Assembly: GCA_025618425.1 (NCBI GenBank) | Contig: CM046847.1 | Coordinates: 7,243,033-7,307,032 of the forward strand | Origin: Heliocidaris tuberculata | Lineage: Eukaryota; Echinodermata; Echinoidea; Camarodonta; Echinometridae | Reading direction: 5' to 3' | Length of the DNA: 64,000 bases | Part shown: positions 1-12,086 of the stretch, in pieces | Layout: every line of letters starts with the position of its first letter | Numbering within the stretch: position 1 is the stretch's first letter | Notes under the pieces: generated by a model | The model's database searches: none | What the model was told of the DNA's origin: nothing | What the model saw: the letters and a program-made list of their open reading frames with translations, nothing else | Program-made: the position numbers and the translations under genes

Positions 1-1088
1 ACACAATGGCCATGAAAATTCCAGATGTACATGTACATGTACTGTTGTTCATAAATATCACACACCTTGCACGTGCCCCTTTTTTATACAGCACTATATT
101 TTGATTAATTTTAAAGATGTTTATCAAATGCTGTATTTCAAAATATTATCATGTATTTAAAAGAGCATAGAGCTGTGTGTGTGAGTGTGGGTGTGGGTGT
201 ATGCATGCGTGCAGGGGGGGGGGGATGAAAATTCTAGCTATATGTACTGTTGTTCATGAATATATCACACCTTGCACCTGCATTTTTTTATATTTGATTC
301 ATTAAAAAAATATTTATTAAATGTTGTATTTCAAAATAAAAATATTATCATGTAATGTAAATAAAAGAGTGTAGAGCTGTGTGTGTGTGTGTGTGGGGGG
401 GGGGGGGGGTAGAGGGAAGAACACTCCTGGGGAGTAGGGTAGTATTTTAATAAGGAAAGCAAACAGGGAGTGCACTCCTGGGTATTACTGGAGGCAGCAG
501 AGCATGTGGAGAGACCCCTGGATATACATATCAAGAAATATCATTTCATGGCTGTTATTTTGACACAAGGTGCCATCATCATGCCCAGCGACTATGGCAT
601 TCTTTCAAACCCATTAATCTAAATTGGCAAACTGAAGTGAAATAGGGCACTTCTCTCTCGCTCTCCATGCCCTTCTTCAGAGGATGCCCAGGTTGGTGGT
701 GTGAGTAATTCAATTTCCTCATGTTACTATTCAAATTATTTTCCATCCAGATGGAGTGTGATAAATCATAGTACCAGGGCAGTCCCTCTAGTTCTTTGTC
801 CACTCCTCAATATCTTGAACTCTCCAATCCACCAGCTAGAAAACTAAGTGTAGCCTACACGTATATAGGCTTACTAATATATCTAAAATGTACAACAGTA
901 CATGTACATGTAGCTTCCTGAGTTTGCTTGGTCTGCGTACATATTTTAAGTTGTACTGAAGGCCTACTTGATGTGGAACAATGTATACATATTAGGCAAA
1001 ATCTTGTTTCTCATCAGTACTCGGCCTCCTTGCTTGTAACCTCCTTGTGTGGAACATCATTATGTAAATATTTGAATTAAACAAATGT

Positions 1089-1145
1089 GTAGGCCTACGT
1101 GTACATCATGTAGGCCTACGTGTACATCATGTAGGCCTACATGTA
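1089..1145 (+). repeat. 21-bp tandem repeat with GTAGGCCTAC palindrome
   Basis: GTAGGCCTAC starts at 1089, 1110 and 1131, separated by GTGTACATCAT; a related single unit is at about 2260. Confidence 0.9.
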
Positions 1146-1221
1146 TGCTTGTACTTCAAACCAACGGAAAAAAATACATAGGAGCAGTGAGCGATTAAAC
1201 TCTGGAAAGCTTCAAAAGAGC

Positions 1222-1365
1222 CCAGGGCCCCGTTTCATGAAACTTGCTTTCACTGACAATTTACAATAACTGTTATAAGCTACTGAAATCCTTGCATCTG
1301 ATTGGCTGAGAGTAAATTTGTCAGTTAAAATCACTGACAAAACACTTGATGAAATGCCCCCCTGG
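1222..1365 (+). mobile_element. CCAGGG-type foldback MITE, second copy
   Basis: Starts CCAGGGCCCCGTTTCATGAA and ends TTGATGAAATGCCCCCCTGG, which is the imperfect inverse. Inner sequence matches 60760-60901 in reverse. Subterminal CACTGACAA repeats occur in both orientations, and the loop region has CTGATTGGCTGAG. It is 144 bp with no coding potential. I recall similar elements being frequent in marine invertebrate genomes, but the family name is not determinable here. Confidence 0.8.
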
Positions 1366-2745
1366 TATAAAAACAATTAAAGTTCAAACTCCATGATTTG
1401 CAAAATATGTGTAGGATAATAGCATGGTAAAAACATATAAGTAGTTGAAGTTGAAGTAGGCCTAAATAAAATTAAAGCAATGCTGTGAACCCCGTACATG
1501 TAGGGTCTAGTAGGAAGGGGAAATATTTCCTATACAAAGTATACAAGGTATTTGGCATCTACAGAAAATCTGTATGATTACATTGTATCTGGCTTGAAAT
1601 ATTGAACCAATATACAAGATTATTTTATTCCTACATTATGATAGATTCTCTGCCCTGTTATCATTGATAACCTGGTAAGCTCCTGGGGGCTTACTTACTT
1701 GTACCAGCTTAAAATTGCATTATTAGCACTCAGATGAATTTGATAATTTGTCAGTCAGTCAGTCAATCAATCAAGGAAAAATGAGTTTTGAGGCCTCTGC
1801 AAACTGATGTTGCTAGATTATATTTTTAGAAAACTACAAAACATGTGTAGGCATTTCAAAACATTAAATTGCATGATACTACCTACGCTACATGTACATG
1901 TAGCTTTACATGTAGCTAGAAAAGGAGACTGATAGTCTGATACAAACATATTTTGGAAGTAAAATTTATATATGAATTACAGACGAGTATGTTCAGTTGT
2001 TAATGTCTTGCTTCATTTATAGAATGCTGTTTTGCCTTGCCTTTTATACATGTACATGTATGTTAGACAATGCACTGTAGGCCAATGCATCATACACAAA
2101 ATTGGAAAATGAAATTTCCTTCTAAAATGATTGGCCTATACAATTTCATACATGTACATGTATTACTAGTATTCTGTTATGATAATGGTGAATTGTATTT
2201 TGTGTAAAAGTGGGCAGTATCCAATATTAATTCTTTCTTCCTTCCTTTCATCTATTGTGTAGGCCTACGTGTATATCATTATACTCCAAGGTTTGGGTGC
2301 ACGTAGTAGCTAATGCTAATTGTCTGTACACTGTGTATACATGTGTGTGTATCTGGCCAGGAATTCGCATCAATACCATGGCAGGGGAGAGTCCAGAAAT
2401 CAGTATTGATTGCTGCAAAGGGAGAAAGGGTTACCCCTCTCTCACTGGTATCTTAATCTCAACCATTGTTATAGCAACCAGTGTAACGCTTTGTACTTAA
2501 AGCAGACTTCATTTACGTAGGTGTGGTTTGACCTGATAAATTACACTTGCGCTCTTAAATGAACATGTATGACGACAAAATTTTTAAATATTTATCTAGT
2601 ACAGTGTATGCTGAGATGTACAAATTGATATTTTTTATTACTGGAAGGGAGCATGATATGTTGTATTAAACAATTACAGTGTAAGTACATGTAGGGTAAA
2701 CATCCTTTCATGATAGCAACATAGTGTTTGTTATAATTAATGCTA

Positions 2746-2896
2746 CTGGGCCCTCTTGCATAAAAATTTGCGATTAAATGCAACTCAAAAAATTAAACGC
2801 AAGTCCCAAATACTCGATCCTGATTGGTTGAAAATCGAGTTGCATTTAATATTTTGAGTTGCGTTTAATCGCAACTTTTTATGCAAGAGGGCCCAG
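2746..2896. mobile_element. Foldback MITE, CTGGGCCCTC ends
   Basis: Left end CTGGGCCCTCTTGCATAAAA is matched by an exact inverse at the right end, and the inverted symmetry continues through TTGCGATTAAAT/CGCAACTCAAAA for about 45 bp. It is 151 bp with loop CGATCCTGATTGGTTGAAAA. The GGGCCC-containing ends and a TGATTGG(C/T)TGA loop motif are shared with the CCAGGG elements. No clear target duplication. Confidence 0.8.
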
Positions 2897-3815
2897 GAGT
2901 ATCAATTCAGGAGGGGGGGGGGGGGGGAGGCACTTGCTTCCCTTATGATTTCTTCAAAATTAAAACTCTGTCTCCTTGGCTGTATTGTTAGATTAATGCA
3001 TATGCCCCCCCCCTTCCTCCCACATACACAGTGAAGAAAAAGTCTGAAACACAATAATACTTATAAATTCACAATTTTTTCTTTAAAATCAGATTTATAA
3101 CTATTGAAAGAAAAATCGTTGTTTGGCCATTAGGTTTTCTTTTCATGAGAGAAATTACCCAGAACGAATGAAGCTCTCTTTCATATTTCATTGTCAAAGA
3201 GAGGGAGAGAGAGTGTGAGTGAGAGAATGACAGAAAGAGGGAGAGTCACATTCCCTGTTTACACATTAGGCCTACATATATTTACAGGTGCAATGTACTG
3301 TGTAATCACAGGAGGTATCACATTGGCATGAAAATGAAACCCTTTTTCGGGCAAATCAAATAAAGAATATCTGCCCCTGAACGATTCTCCCACTGGCAAA
3401 TAGCCAAGTGGGTTGTTTGTACCTATTTTTGACTTATTGTTCATTATGCAAACACAAATCATAATTCCCCTCTTAAAATATAGGCAATAAATAACTAAAA
3501 GTTTGAAGTATATTGCTCATATTACAATTTATCAAAAAGATACAAAACATGTAGCCATTTAGAAAAAAAGAATAATACTTAACAATAGATATGAAAAAGA
3601 CTTGTGCACAGGTACATGAACTTAACCTAATACAGGTTTAGAAATGACATTAAATGTACTTTTAGTTCATGATTTTTATTGCACAAGCATGTGTGTAGAC
3701 CCATATACCTGAAAATCATCTGTAATAATCAAGATATATTTAGGCCTCAGCTTCTAGAGGGTAGCTTTTGACAAGGATTTTTGTTCAATTTTTTTTATTT
3801 GTCCAAGATTGATGC

Positions 3816-3847
3816 TCTCGTCCACCGTGTGAACACGGTGAACGAGA
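3816..3847. other. Near-perfect 32-bp palindrome
   Basis: CACCGTGTGAACACGGTG at the centre, extended by TCTCGT / ACGAGA with one mismatched pair and a 2-base centre. It could be a dimeric transcription-factor site or a short hairpin. Confidence 0.65.
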
Positions 3848-4736
3848 CATTCCACCAACCTCCATTATTCTGGGAGTATCAGCATCTCATCCCATTCTAC
3901 ATGCATCTTCTTCAATCTCCTCCCATTTCTCTCCTCCTCCTCCTCCTCCTCCTATCCCTGGATATTAGATTCAGCAAGAGGGAGAAGAAGAAGTATACAA
4001 CCAAAGGATGTGATGAGTTATGCCTAGATAGAAACGTCATAATCATTGTTGTCACCAGTAGGTGCCCTGTTCCATCTGTCCAAATCTTGGACATGAAGCA
4101 AGAGCGGTGTTCCGCCGCGGTGAAGACACCAAGAGACAAGGGTTTAGGTCCTGTCACCACCGGACCCTCTGTCTTCTTTCATCCTGGAGGGATGAGGATA
4201 GTGTTTATTTTTTCTGGGTCAGCGAAGCTGTTTGCAGATGAAATAAAATTCCTGCTGTGTTTCTGATGTATATATTGATTTGCATTCCACAATCCACATG
4301 AATTTCTGACAAACTTTCAGTGTGCAGGAAAAGACATAAAAGAAATAAAAGTTGAATGGAGCATTTTCCTATAATTCTAACCAATGTACAAGTCCATGCG
4401 ACAGCATTTGCTGCAATTACCATGTCCATTCAATTGTTTTGAAGTGTGTATTATTTTGCCCATTTTTGTTTCCACTTTTCATTTGCAGTGATGTTGCAAA
4501 AGTGAGCATGTAATATTCTAATTTCTTTTTTAAATGACCTCTTATTTTGATAATTATTCAACAAAGTCTCTGATAAACCTGGCCAAATATGTAGGTTTGC
4601 CTGACATATGACTGAAAAATGATTATAAAGTGGTTTCCCAAATCATTACTGTACATGTATGTGCAACTTCCATATTAATGCAATTTTGTTCCGTCTTCTC
4701 CCTATCCTTCTCCAATTCTTCCTTCTTGTCCACTTC

Positions 4737-4751
4737 TCTTCTCTCTCTTTC

Positions 4752-4806
<55 letters not shown>

Positions 4807-4840
4807 TTCTCTCTCTACCCTCTCTCTGTCTCCCTCTCCC
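4737..4840. repeat. CT / TCTG microsatellite
   Basis: CT-rich run with about eight TCTG units at its centre (about 4757-4788). It doubles as the pyrimidine tract upstream of the candidate exon at 4867. Confidence 0.95.
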
Positions 4841-4866
4841 ATTTTCATGTTTAGATCCCTTTTCAG

Positions 4867-4927
4867 TACCAGACCAGAAGCAAAACCAGGGCATTACAAC
4901 AGACACTACAAGATGCCTTAATACCAG
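4867..4927 (+). CDS. Candidate upstream FAM53 exon
   Basis: A 61-bp segment between a long pyrimidine tract ending in ttttcag and a strong donor (CCAG|gtaagc). Read from its first base it is open (YQTRSKTRALQQTLQDALIP) and leaves one base, G. The large FAM53 exon needs exactly one upstream base to complete its first codon (G+AT = Asp), so the junction reads ...DALIP-D-HVGGTLLQ.... An alternative acceptor at 4853-4854 (ttag) would add 12 bases in the same open frame. Phase agreement alone has a one-in-three chance, and the residues are not a FAM53 signature I recognise, so this remains a candidate. The pyrimidine tract is a TCTG/CT microsatellite (about 4737-4840), which could mimic an acceptor by chance. 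Confidence 0.45.
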
Positions 4928-6119
4928 GTAAGCAGCATGAATAAATATTTTTCTCATTCTAAAATATCATCTGCCAATATTATTTTCTTTTAAATGATAT
5001 GTTGTAAACACATCTTTAAGTTGAACACATTGAGCATAGAACAAAATGGTACTTAAGATGAAATTTCATCTTCTGTAGTTACCATGTATTATAAAACCAC
5101 TGAAAGGCAAAGCATTTTGCTACGCTTATGTTGAACTTTTTAAAAAAGGACACGAGGTGGATGGGGGGGGGGGGGGTGTGCTGGTTGGCTGGAAACAAAG
5201 TACAGTTCGGTCATTTTGGTCAGTTTTAAAGCAAACAAGAAAAGTGTACATTCAGCTTGGTGGGCTGACAAGATAACTATTTACCTAACCCCGCTGTCCG
5301 TAACGACTAACAAGGAGCGTTTTGCCCGCAGAGGCAATTTATTTTGAAAGATTTTTCCTGGATGGCTTTTGTCGGAGGAAATACGATTCCTGCAGGTGCA
5401 CAGTGTTTCTCTTCTAAACTGGGGCACATCACTAGCCCTATAGCCGGACATGAGAGGCTATATTTGTCATGCCAACCTTAGGGGGAACTAGATATCTACT
5501 TTGTAGCGCTGTGCTTCCATTGTCCGTGCTATATCTACCACTGGCTCGCTGTGCTTGGAAGTGTGATTTATCATTAAAAGCTATGACAATAAGCCAGTTC
5601 GTAGTTACAATTTGCGCATGTGCAGATAAAGGTCATTTGTACCAAGTGCAATTGACCTTTATATCTCTGACATTTTGTATGCACCATGATGGGTGCACCA
5701 GTATGATTTTACTTGTTAAACAAGTATCGTGTCCACCAAAACAAAATTGGGGTCATTTCAGGGTCATTTGTACCATGTACTAATTACAAACTGACTTATT
5801 GTAAACTGAGTCATGTTTTCTGGCAGCAGTTTGAAGATGAATACTATCTTTTTTTTTTACCAAGGCAGGTGGAAGGGTGGAAATATGAAAGAGGTTAAAC
5901 TTTGGACAAGTGTAAAGCATGTTTGGGTAGATTGTAAGCGATTTCCTGTCAGGAGTTGGGGCTAGATTTCCTTTGAACCAACTTGTCCTTTTACTTTCAT
6001 CAATTCCACTATCCTGACACCCACTTCCTTTGGATTTAGAGGTTAATTCCCTACAATAATATTTCATAAATTTATTCTAAAGAGGAACCAGGAAAAGAGA
6101 GAAAGGGGGAGAGATGGAG

Positions 6120-6192
6120 AGTCAGCGAGATATGTAGGTGGAGAGAGAGAGAGTAAAGGGGGGGGGGGGGGAGAGAGAAGGGGGGGGGGGGA
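6120..6192. repeat. GA and poly-G tract
   Basis: GA repeats interrupted by G tracts of 14 (6158-6171) and 12 (6180-6191). Confidence 0.95.
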
Positions 6193-7853
6193 GTGAGAAT
6201 CTGACCCTCGATAGATGACCTGGTTTATTTGTGACAAAATGATTCATGATGCATCAACATCTCTTTTCAATTAATTTCAGAATTTTCAGATATTAGCAAA
6301 TCACTTTTTGTTTCCACTAAGTGCATAAAAAAATACCCGAAAGGTCAGAAAAATATGAACATTACAAAGATTACTGGGCAAGAGTGAAGGGAAAAGTACT
6401 GGTGGGCCCATTTGTCACAAACTACATTTTTCTTTTCATTTAGCAATAATGACTGACAAGGAGTCATGCAAAAATTCATTTTCATTTCAATAAATCCATA
6501 TCAGAATTTAAGCTTGATGTTCAAAAGGAGATGACTTATTTTGAGAGTTGATGCAGCAATATTTATGTGATCAATCAAAATACGATTTAATGATATTTCA
6601 TGAAAGAAAGCAATGTTTGAAATTGATGGAGCTTTCAGCTAATGCTACATGGGTAGTTTTGACAGTGATTAATAATTTGCAAAAGAGAATCAAGCTGAAA
6701 TGGGAAGAAATATGGGACACAATAAAAAAAATGGGTTAAATTTTCAACTCAAGTCTGTAATGCTTAAGAGTTTATATCACACATTGAATTTCATAAGAAA
6801 TTAAATCCAGAATCTGTTCCGCAAAAAGGAGAAAAAGAGGAGAAGAATAAGTATAAAAAAAATTGAGCCCCAGAGCAAACTCCTTTAAACAAATCTATTT
6901 TCTAAAAAGAAGTAATGCACATTAAGAGGTTACAATTTCATCTTTACAAGATTTGGGTTTGAAATTTGATTCTGATCCTGCAAAGTGCTTTAGAAATAGA
7001 GATAATTGAATGCTTTAAGGCATGGCTTCATAAAATTTATCAAATCCAATTAGAAAATAGCTCCTGTGAAGCCTGAAATAGCCCTGATAAAACATTTATG
7101 GAATCAATTTCTACGACAGAACATTAGAAAGAATCTTTCATGGAAAAAAAAAAAATTCTACGCTGCCCCCTCCCTTCCTGCGCTCTCAAACAGACAGAAT
7201 TCTGGTTGGGAAATTACATTACAGATGCCAGAAAATTCAATGCCTGGCTGTGGCTGGAGGCAAGTCTTTGCTTTGCGATTCAATTTGTGGATGCAGAGGG
7301 AACACGTGAGCAGATTCACTCATGGCGATGCCACTCTGTCAGTGTCTCAGGCATGGCAAGGAATCATGATTGAACATGCACTCCTATCACGCAACAAAAC
7401 CTGCTGCTGTGAATATCATTATTAATGAAGGAATATATATCAGAGGGTTTACAAATATGTTTCATGCCAGCCTGCCTTTGCATGGCGGCTCATGTGAAGG
7501 CACTGCATTTAGAATTCCAGATTTTCACATCATAACGAGTTATGACATGGTGTTTGGGAAACATATAAATCATGTTTTTTATGACATTCCCCCCATTTTT
7601 GTTTTGTCAGCTTAACAGCTTCATCCACAAGAAGCATGGATTATATTTACTTTGTTTTGATAAAGCAAATGAATGTTGCATTTGAGCTGCTGTATGGTTT
7701 TTAATATGTGTAAATACCTTTTCAATTCAATTCAATCAATTCAATATCTTTGCACATACATGTACATGTATTTTTGCCATAGAAGCAACAAATTGAAATT
7801 CTGTAATAACTACAAATAGCAAAAAGCCAGTCTTGGTTGGCAAAAAATAGAAG

Positions 7854-7922
7854 TAGTAGTGATAGACTGTAGTAGTAGTAGAAGTAGTAGCATTATCAGT
7901 ATCAGTAGCAGCAGTAGTACAG
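7854..7922. repeat. AGT/TAG trinucleotide run
   Basis: Imperfect AGTAGT and CAGTAG units, interrupted by AGACTG and CATTATC. Confidence 0.85.
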
Positions 7923-9284
7923 TGTAGAAGTGAAGAATACCATATTTTTATTTTTACCCAATATACATTTTTTTCTTCCTCCTGTGTGAGGAAATTCTCT
8001 TTGTCAACACAGAGAAGTGGATACTTATGAAGCAAACTTTCCGAGCAAACTTTTGCTAGTATCATTGAACTGCCCACTCTTCAGAGGCTATATTTACCCG
8101 AAAGAAAATGGAAAGAAAAAAAAAAAAGACGAAAGAGCAATATCCTGTAATGACCGTTCAGGTTAATTTGAAATTTTATCACCTGTAGCGTTGCATTATT
8201 ATTGGACGCTCTCTCTCTCTCTCTCTCTCTCGCTCTTCGTGGATGCTGTTGTCGTGGTAATGTTATTCATTCAAGGGAAGATGGATGTTGAAATATCAAA
8301 CTTGAGGAGATTTAAATGTCAAGGTAATTGAGAAAGAAAGGGCAAGGCAGAATGTTTTTCTTTTTAGTGTCTGTAATGGGAATTTATTCCTTTCTGTTGA
8401 AAGTCTAATGCATGGAACGGCTCTTTGACTTTGATCAGTCAAAACTACTTGGATGGACATCACTGAATGCTCATTATTTGACTCAGGGGATGATTTAAAA
8501 AAGTAATGAGAGTGAAAGAGTGGGAATAAAGGAGTGCATTGGGAAAACAAAGTGACAAATTGAGTTCCAGAGGACTCCAAAAGAGGACTGGAAAAAATAG
8601 AGAAATATAAAAATTGTCACTGTTGTTATGGTAATCCAAAAATCACAGTGAACATTTTTTTCCCCTCATATTGACAGGACAGGGGAAGAAAGAGGGAGAA
8701 AGATATGGAGAATTTCTGCTTCATTTCTAATCTTCTATACTCATAGGCCTTGCTTGGTGGGGTAATTTACACTTTCTTACTTCAACAAAAAGAGAGGGAA
8801 TGAATTGAAGAAAAACATGTTTGTCATCGTGCCTTCCTTTTCTTTCACAGTCGTTGCCTGTTAGTGTTTCATACACTTTCCACTGAGACAATAGAATCTC
8901 GACATTAATCCAAGCAAAGTCAGATTGAATTTGACTTTGAAAAAAATTGTACTCCCATCTACTCTATACAATTGGTATCCTTAATTACATGTATATTATT
9001 CAGGTCTAAAGTGGAAATTTACATTGTTTTACATATAATGTGGTGGTCTATTGATTTTTAAATGTGAATGAATAAGGACAATTGCAATTTAGTAAAACAT
9101 GTTACATAGACTATACATCTGCTTCCTATCGATCATATTTGTTGAGAATCTTGTTTTTTGTTTGTAATAAATTACACATTGTGATAACATTTAATCACTT
9201 TTGCAATACTTATTCCTCCTTTATTTAAAGGGTAGCACAAAGTTGAAGATTTTCAAGTGGTAATCTCAAAAGAATGATAAATTA

Positions 9285-9460
9285 CAACCAAAGTCCACTT
9301 CGTTCTCCCAGCACAATTTATTAGTGGTTGCTAAGAAGCAATATTTTCCTCTAATGATTGCAGAGAAGCATGTATTTGTAGTTTTGATCTGTGATGATCC
9401 CCTTGAAATGATGACCCATTACAGCCAAAGTCCATGGTCAATTTCTCAGTACCATTTACC
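9285..9460 (+). repeat. Diverged direct duplication
   Basis: ACAACCAAAGTCCACTTC..CAGCACAATTTA (9285 on) and ACAGCCAAAGTCCATGGTC..CAGTACCATTTA (9422 on), each followed by a TTGCT-containing stretch, suggest an old duplication with a spacing of about 137 bp. Confidence 0.5.
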
Positions 9461-10106
9461 CTTGATTGCTGTGGAGCATGGGGGCAAGGCCTAAGGAATG
9501 CTCATGATACATGTGAGATACATCGCTGGTGCCCACGCATCCACAGCTGGAACTAACTTGTCTAATTCCCTCCCTCCTGTATGCTCTGCAAATGACCTGA
9601 ACATCCTTGTTCTAATGGGCACCTAGGCTCACTCCTTTCTGTTTATCCACTGTCAGGTTTTTTTTCACTTTCAGAAAAGTTTCCAGTTTAGTTTTTCCAT
9701 TGACCTCCATTTATTGCACTTATTTTTACTGTGAAAAATAGCTGAAAAATAAAACAAAAACGACAAAATTATGTTGTCCTTTTACAAATGTAGTTCCTGT
9801 AGGCACATGCTGAAGTTTATGAAATGAAAAGGGTTAATCCATTATATTTTGGAAAGTTTTTCCAATTTGTTGGGCAGGTTTAAACCTACATGAAAAATAA
9901 AAAAAAACACCATCGGATTTAAACACGGTCATGGTTGGTGTGGGCTGTGGAAGTAGTTCATGTTAAATGTTCAAGCTACTAAACGGGTGTTCAGTGCAGT
10001 AATTTATATATATATATTTGGAATGGATAAATAGGGTTAATTACCTATTCAAAAAGTATGGGTGGTACACAAGAAACCTAGAATTGTTTTCACTGAGAAA
10101 ACTCTG

Positions 10107-10506
10107 AAGGTTCATAATTTCGAATATGAAATAGGGTTCGTAATTCCGAAAATGAAATAGGGTTCATAATTCTGAAAATAATAAAGGGTTCAAAATTCCT
10201 AAGATACGTAATATAAAAAAAATTATGTATGGCTCTATTGCACTTTTGGAATTATGAACCCTTTTTGATTTTCAGAATTATAAATCCTATGTTATTTTCT
10301 GAAATATGAACCCATTTTTCATTTTCGGAATTAGGAAACCCTATTTCATTGTCGGAATTACGAACCTTCGGAATAACGAACCTTTGGAGTATATGCATCA
10401 AATGTTCATAATTATGAACCCTATTTCATTTTCGGAATTATGAACCCTCTTGCTATGGGTAATTTGCGTTACGGAATTACGAACCTTCCGAATTATAAAC
10501 CTTCGG
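10107..10506. repeat. Inverted array of TTCATAATTCCG / CGGAATTATGAA units
   Basis: Left arm (10107-10200): repeated AGGGTTCATAATTCCGAAAATGAAAT units of about 30 bp. Right arm (10243-10506): the same unit in reverse complement (CGGAATTATGAACCCTATTTC), five or more times, with some shortened TTCGGAATTACGAACC units. The whole can fold as a large hairpin. No coding potential; it ends in a 14-base C tract (10518-10531). Its class is unknown to me. Confidence 0.75.
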
Positions 10507-11835
10507 AAAAACGAGTACCCCCCCCCCCCCCATCTATGTGCAAATGTAAATTGTTATGGAAACTTGTGCATACAGTCAGATACAAGTCCAAGTCCATGTA
10601 CTGTTCAAGCCTACATGTTGATTTCCCATTCATTAGTATATCATGCTGGGGATACATGTACATTACACGACCACAAACTGATTGACAAGTATTATGTGGG
10701 ATATTGCATTCCTCTGACCACAAGAACCATCTAATCCATAATGTACACATGTCTTGAAGGAGATGAAAACCTGACTCAAAGCTCTGGGACTGTTAGTAGT
10801 ACCCTATCCTTGTGAACGATGAGGTACAAGGTTTTCCTGTTTTTCTGGATCTATGCTAGGTAAGATATCCCCAGAAAAGGAATACACAGATTTGATATGG
10901 TAAAGTGATCATTGACATAAATAAAAGGTTTGTAAAATGTTGGACTGTTAAAAATATAATTACACCAAACGTAATGAAGAGTAATTCATTTGACACTTCA
11001 TATAACTTTTGCCTCCCCCAAATTTGATTTTGAAAAAAGAATCTAAACATTAGGAAGATTCAGTCATTTGACATTTCCACATCATTTTCAGTTTGTCACG
11101 TACACATATACAGTGTACCATAAATTTCAGGCAATAAACATAAAAAATTTCCCTATACTGTAATTTTGACAAATATTTATAATTATGCTTCTGTTGTAAT
11201 AAGGCATGTCTTCTTTATTACATTTAACTTTAGTGTACATTGTAGCCCCTAGACTGTCTGATGTACCTCTCAAATAATCATACATTATAATACCTGTACT
11301 AGATAACAACATCATGGATATGACATGTACATTGCACGTCACTGAAATGCGCTGTCAAATGATGTTGCTATACAGAAAAATAGGGCTATTGATTGAATGT
11401 GCCCATTGTTATGGAATGAATGCTTGCATGACTAGCCTTTTGATTTTAAGTCTCTCCTTTTAGCCTAATTAATATCTAATCTCATAATACTCCTATTCAG
11501 ATTATATGTCGGTTTCTACTCTCCTAGTTCCGCTGCTGGATTTATGTGACGTTAATAGGGAAATTACTATGCAGGCTTGTGACTTTCTAAAGATGTAAAG
11601 GCTTCAAAAGAGTGCAGGAAAGCTGGGCTTTGTGTAAAGCCTCTGTAAATGAGCTGCTTTAGTAAAGGAGATAGATAGAGGGGCAGAATATTGATTGATT
11701 GTTAAGGGAATAGCCTTTCTGATGTCTGGAACGCACAAGATGTGATGTTTTGAAATCTGAAAGTCCGTTTATCTCTAATCGCTAGGAGATACATGTGGAG
11801 AAGCGAGGTCATCTTTAATGGGTTTCTACGGCACA

Positions 11836-12086
11836 TGCTCTGGCGACAATTGCTTTGCAGACCTCTGTCAATTTCCTATACAATCTGGATTCCTTACTAC
11901 AACCCTGGACAAATTATACATACCATACCTAACCTAACCCAACCCTAACCCTAAACCTAAAACCCAATTGCAACCCTAACACCTTATCTTTTAGGAAATA
12001 AAGCCTGGAGTAAATGTCGCCAGAGCAAATGTCGCCAGAGAAAATGTCACCAGAACAAACATCGCCAGAACAAACATTGCCTAAGC
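11836..12086 (+). repeat. TCGCCAGAG / CCTAA repeat, copy 1, with 15-bp tandem array
   Basis: Left part GCTCTGGCGACAATTGCTTTG is the inverse of the right-hand unit AAATGTCGCCAGAGC. The right end has five tandem 15-bp copies (12012-12086) with increasing divergence. Between them lies a telomere-like CCTAACCCTAA stretch (about 11930-11985). The same ends-and-core arrangement recurs at 34749-34903, so this is a dispersed repeat and not a telomere remnant. Confidence 0.72.

Larger units (their letters stand above)
1..4866. other. Non-coding upstream region
   Basis: No supported gene. Holds GT/G-rich microsatellites (173-224, 376-409), a 21-bp tandem repeat (1089-1145), two inverted-terminal-repeat elements (1222-1365, 2746-2896), several TACATGTACATGTA palindromes, a GA-rich tract (about 3195-3245), a CTC trinucleotide run (about 3925-3953) and a near-perfect hairpin (3816-3847). 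The longest open frame (3781-4266) starts at a TTG, crosses the CTC run and shows no domain. The FAM53 start exon could lie here or before the window; I could not find it. Confidence 0.6.

Noticed and set aside
3781..4266. 161-codon open frame on the + strand
   Set aside because: Starts with TTG, runs through a CTC trinucleotide repeat and shows no domain or splice support; an opposite-strand frame also exists over the same bases. Probably chance.
5632..5790. Direct repeat of GTCATTTGTACCA
   Set aside because: Only 13 bases match before divergence; not enough to call an element, so it is only mentioned in the intron entry.
11930..11985. Interstitial telomere
   Set aside because: The CCTAACCCTAA stretch is short, imperfect and part of a repeat found again at 34749-34903.
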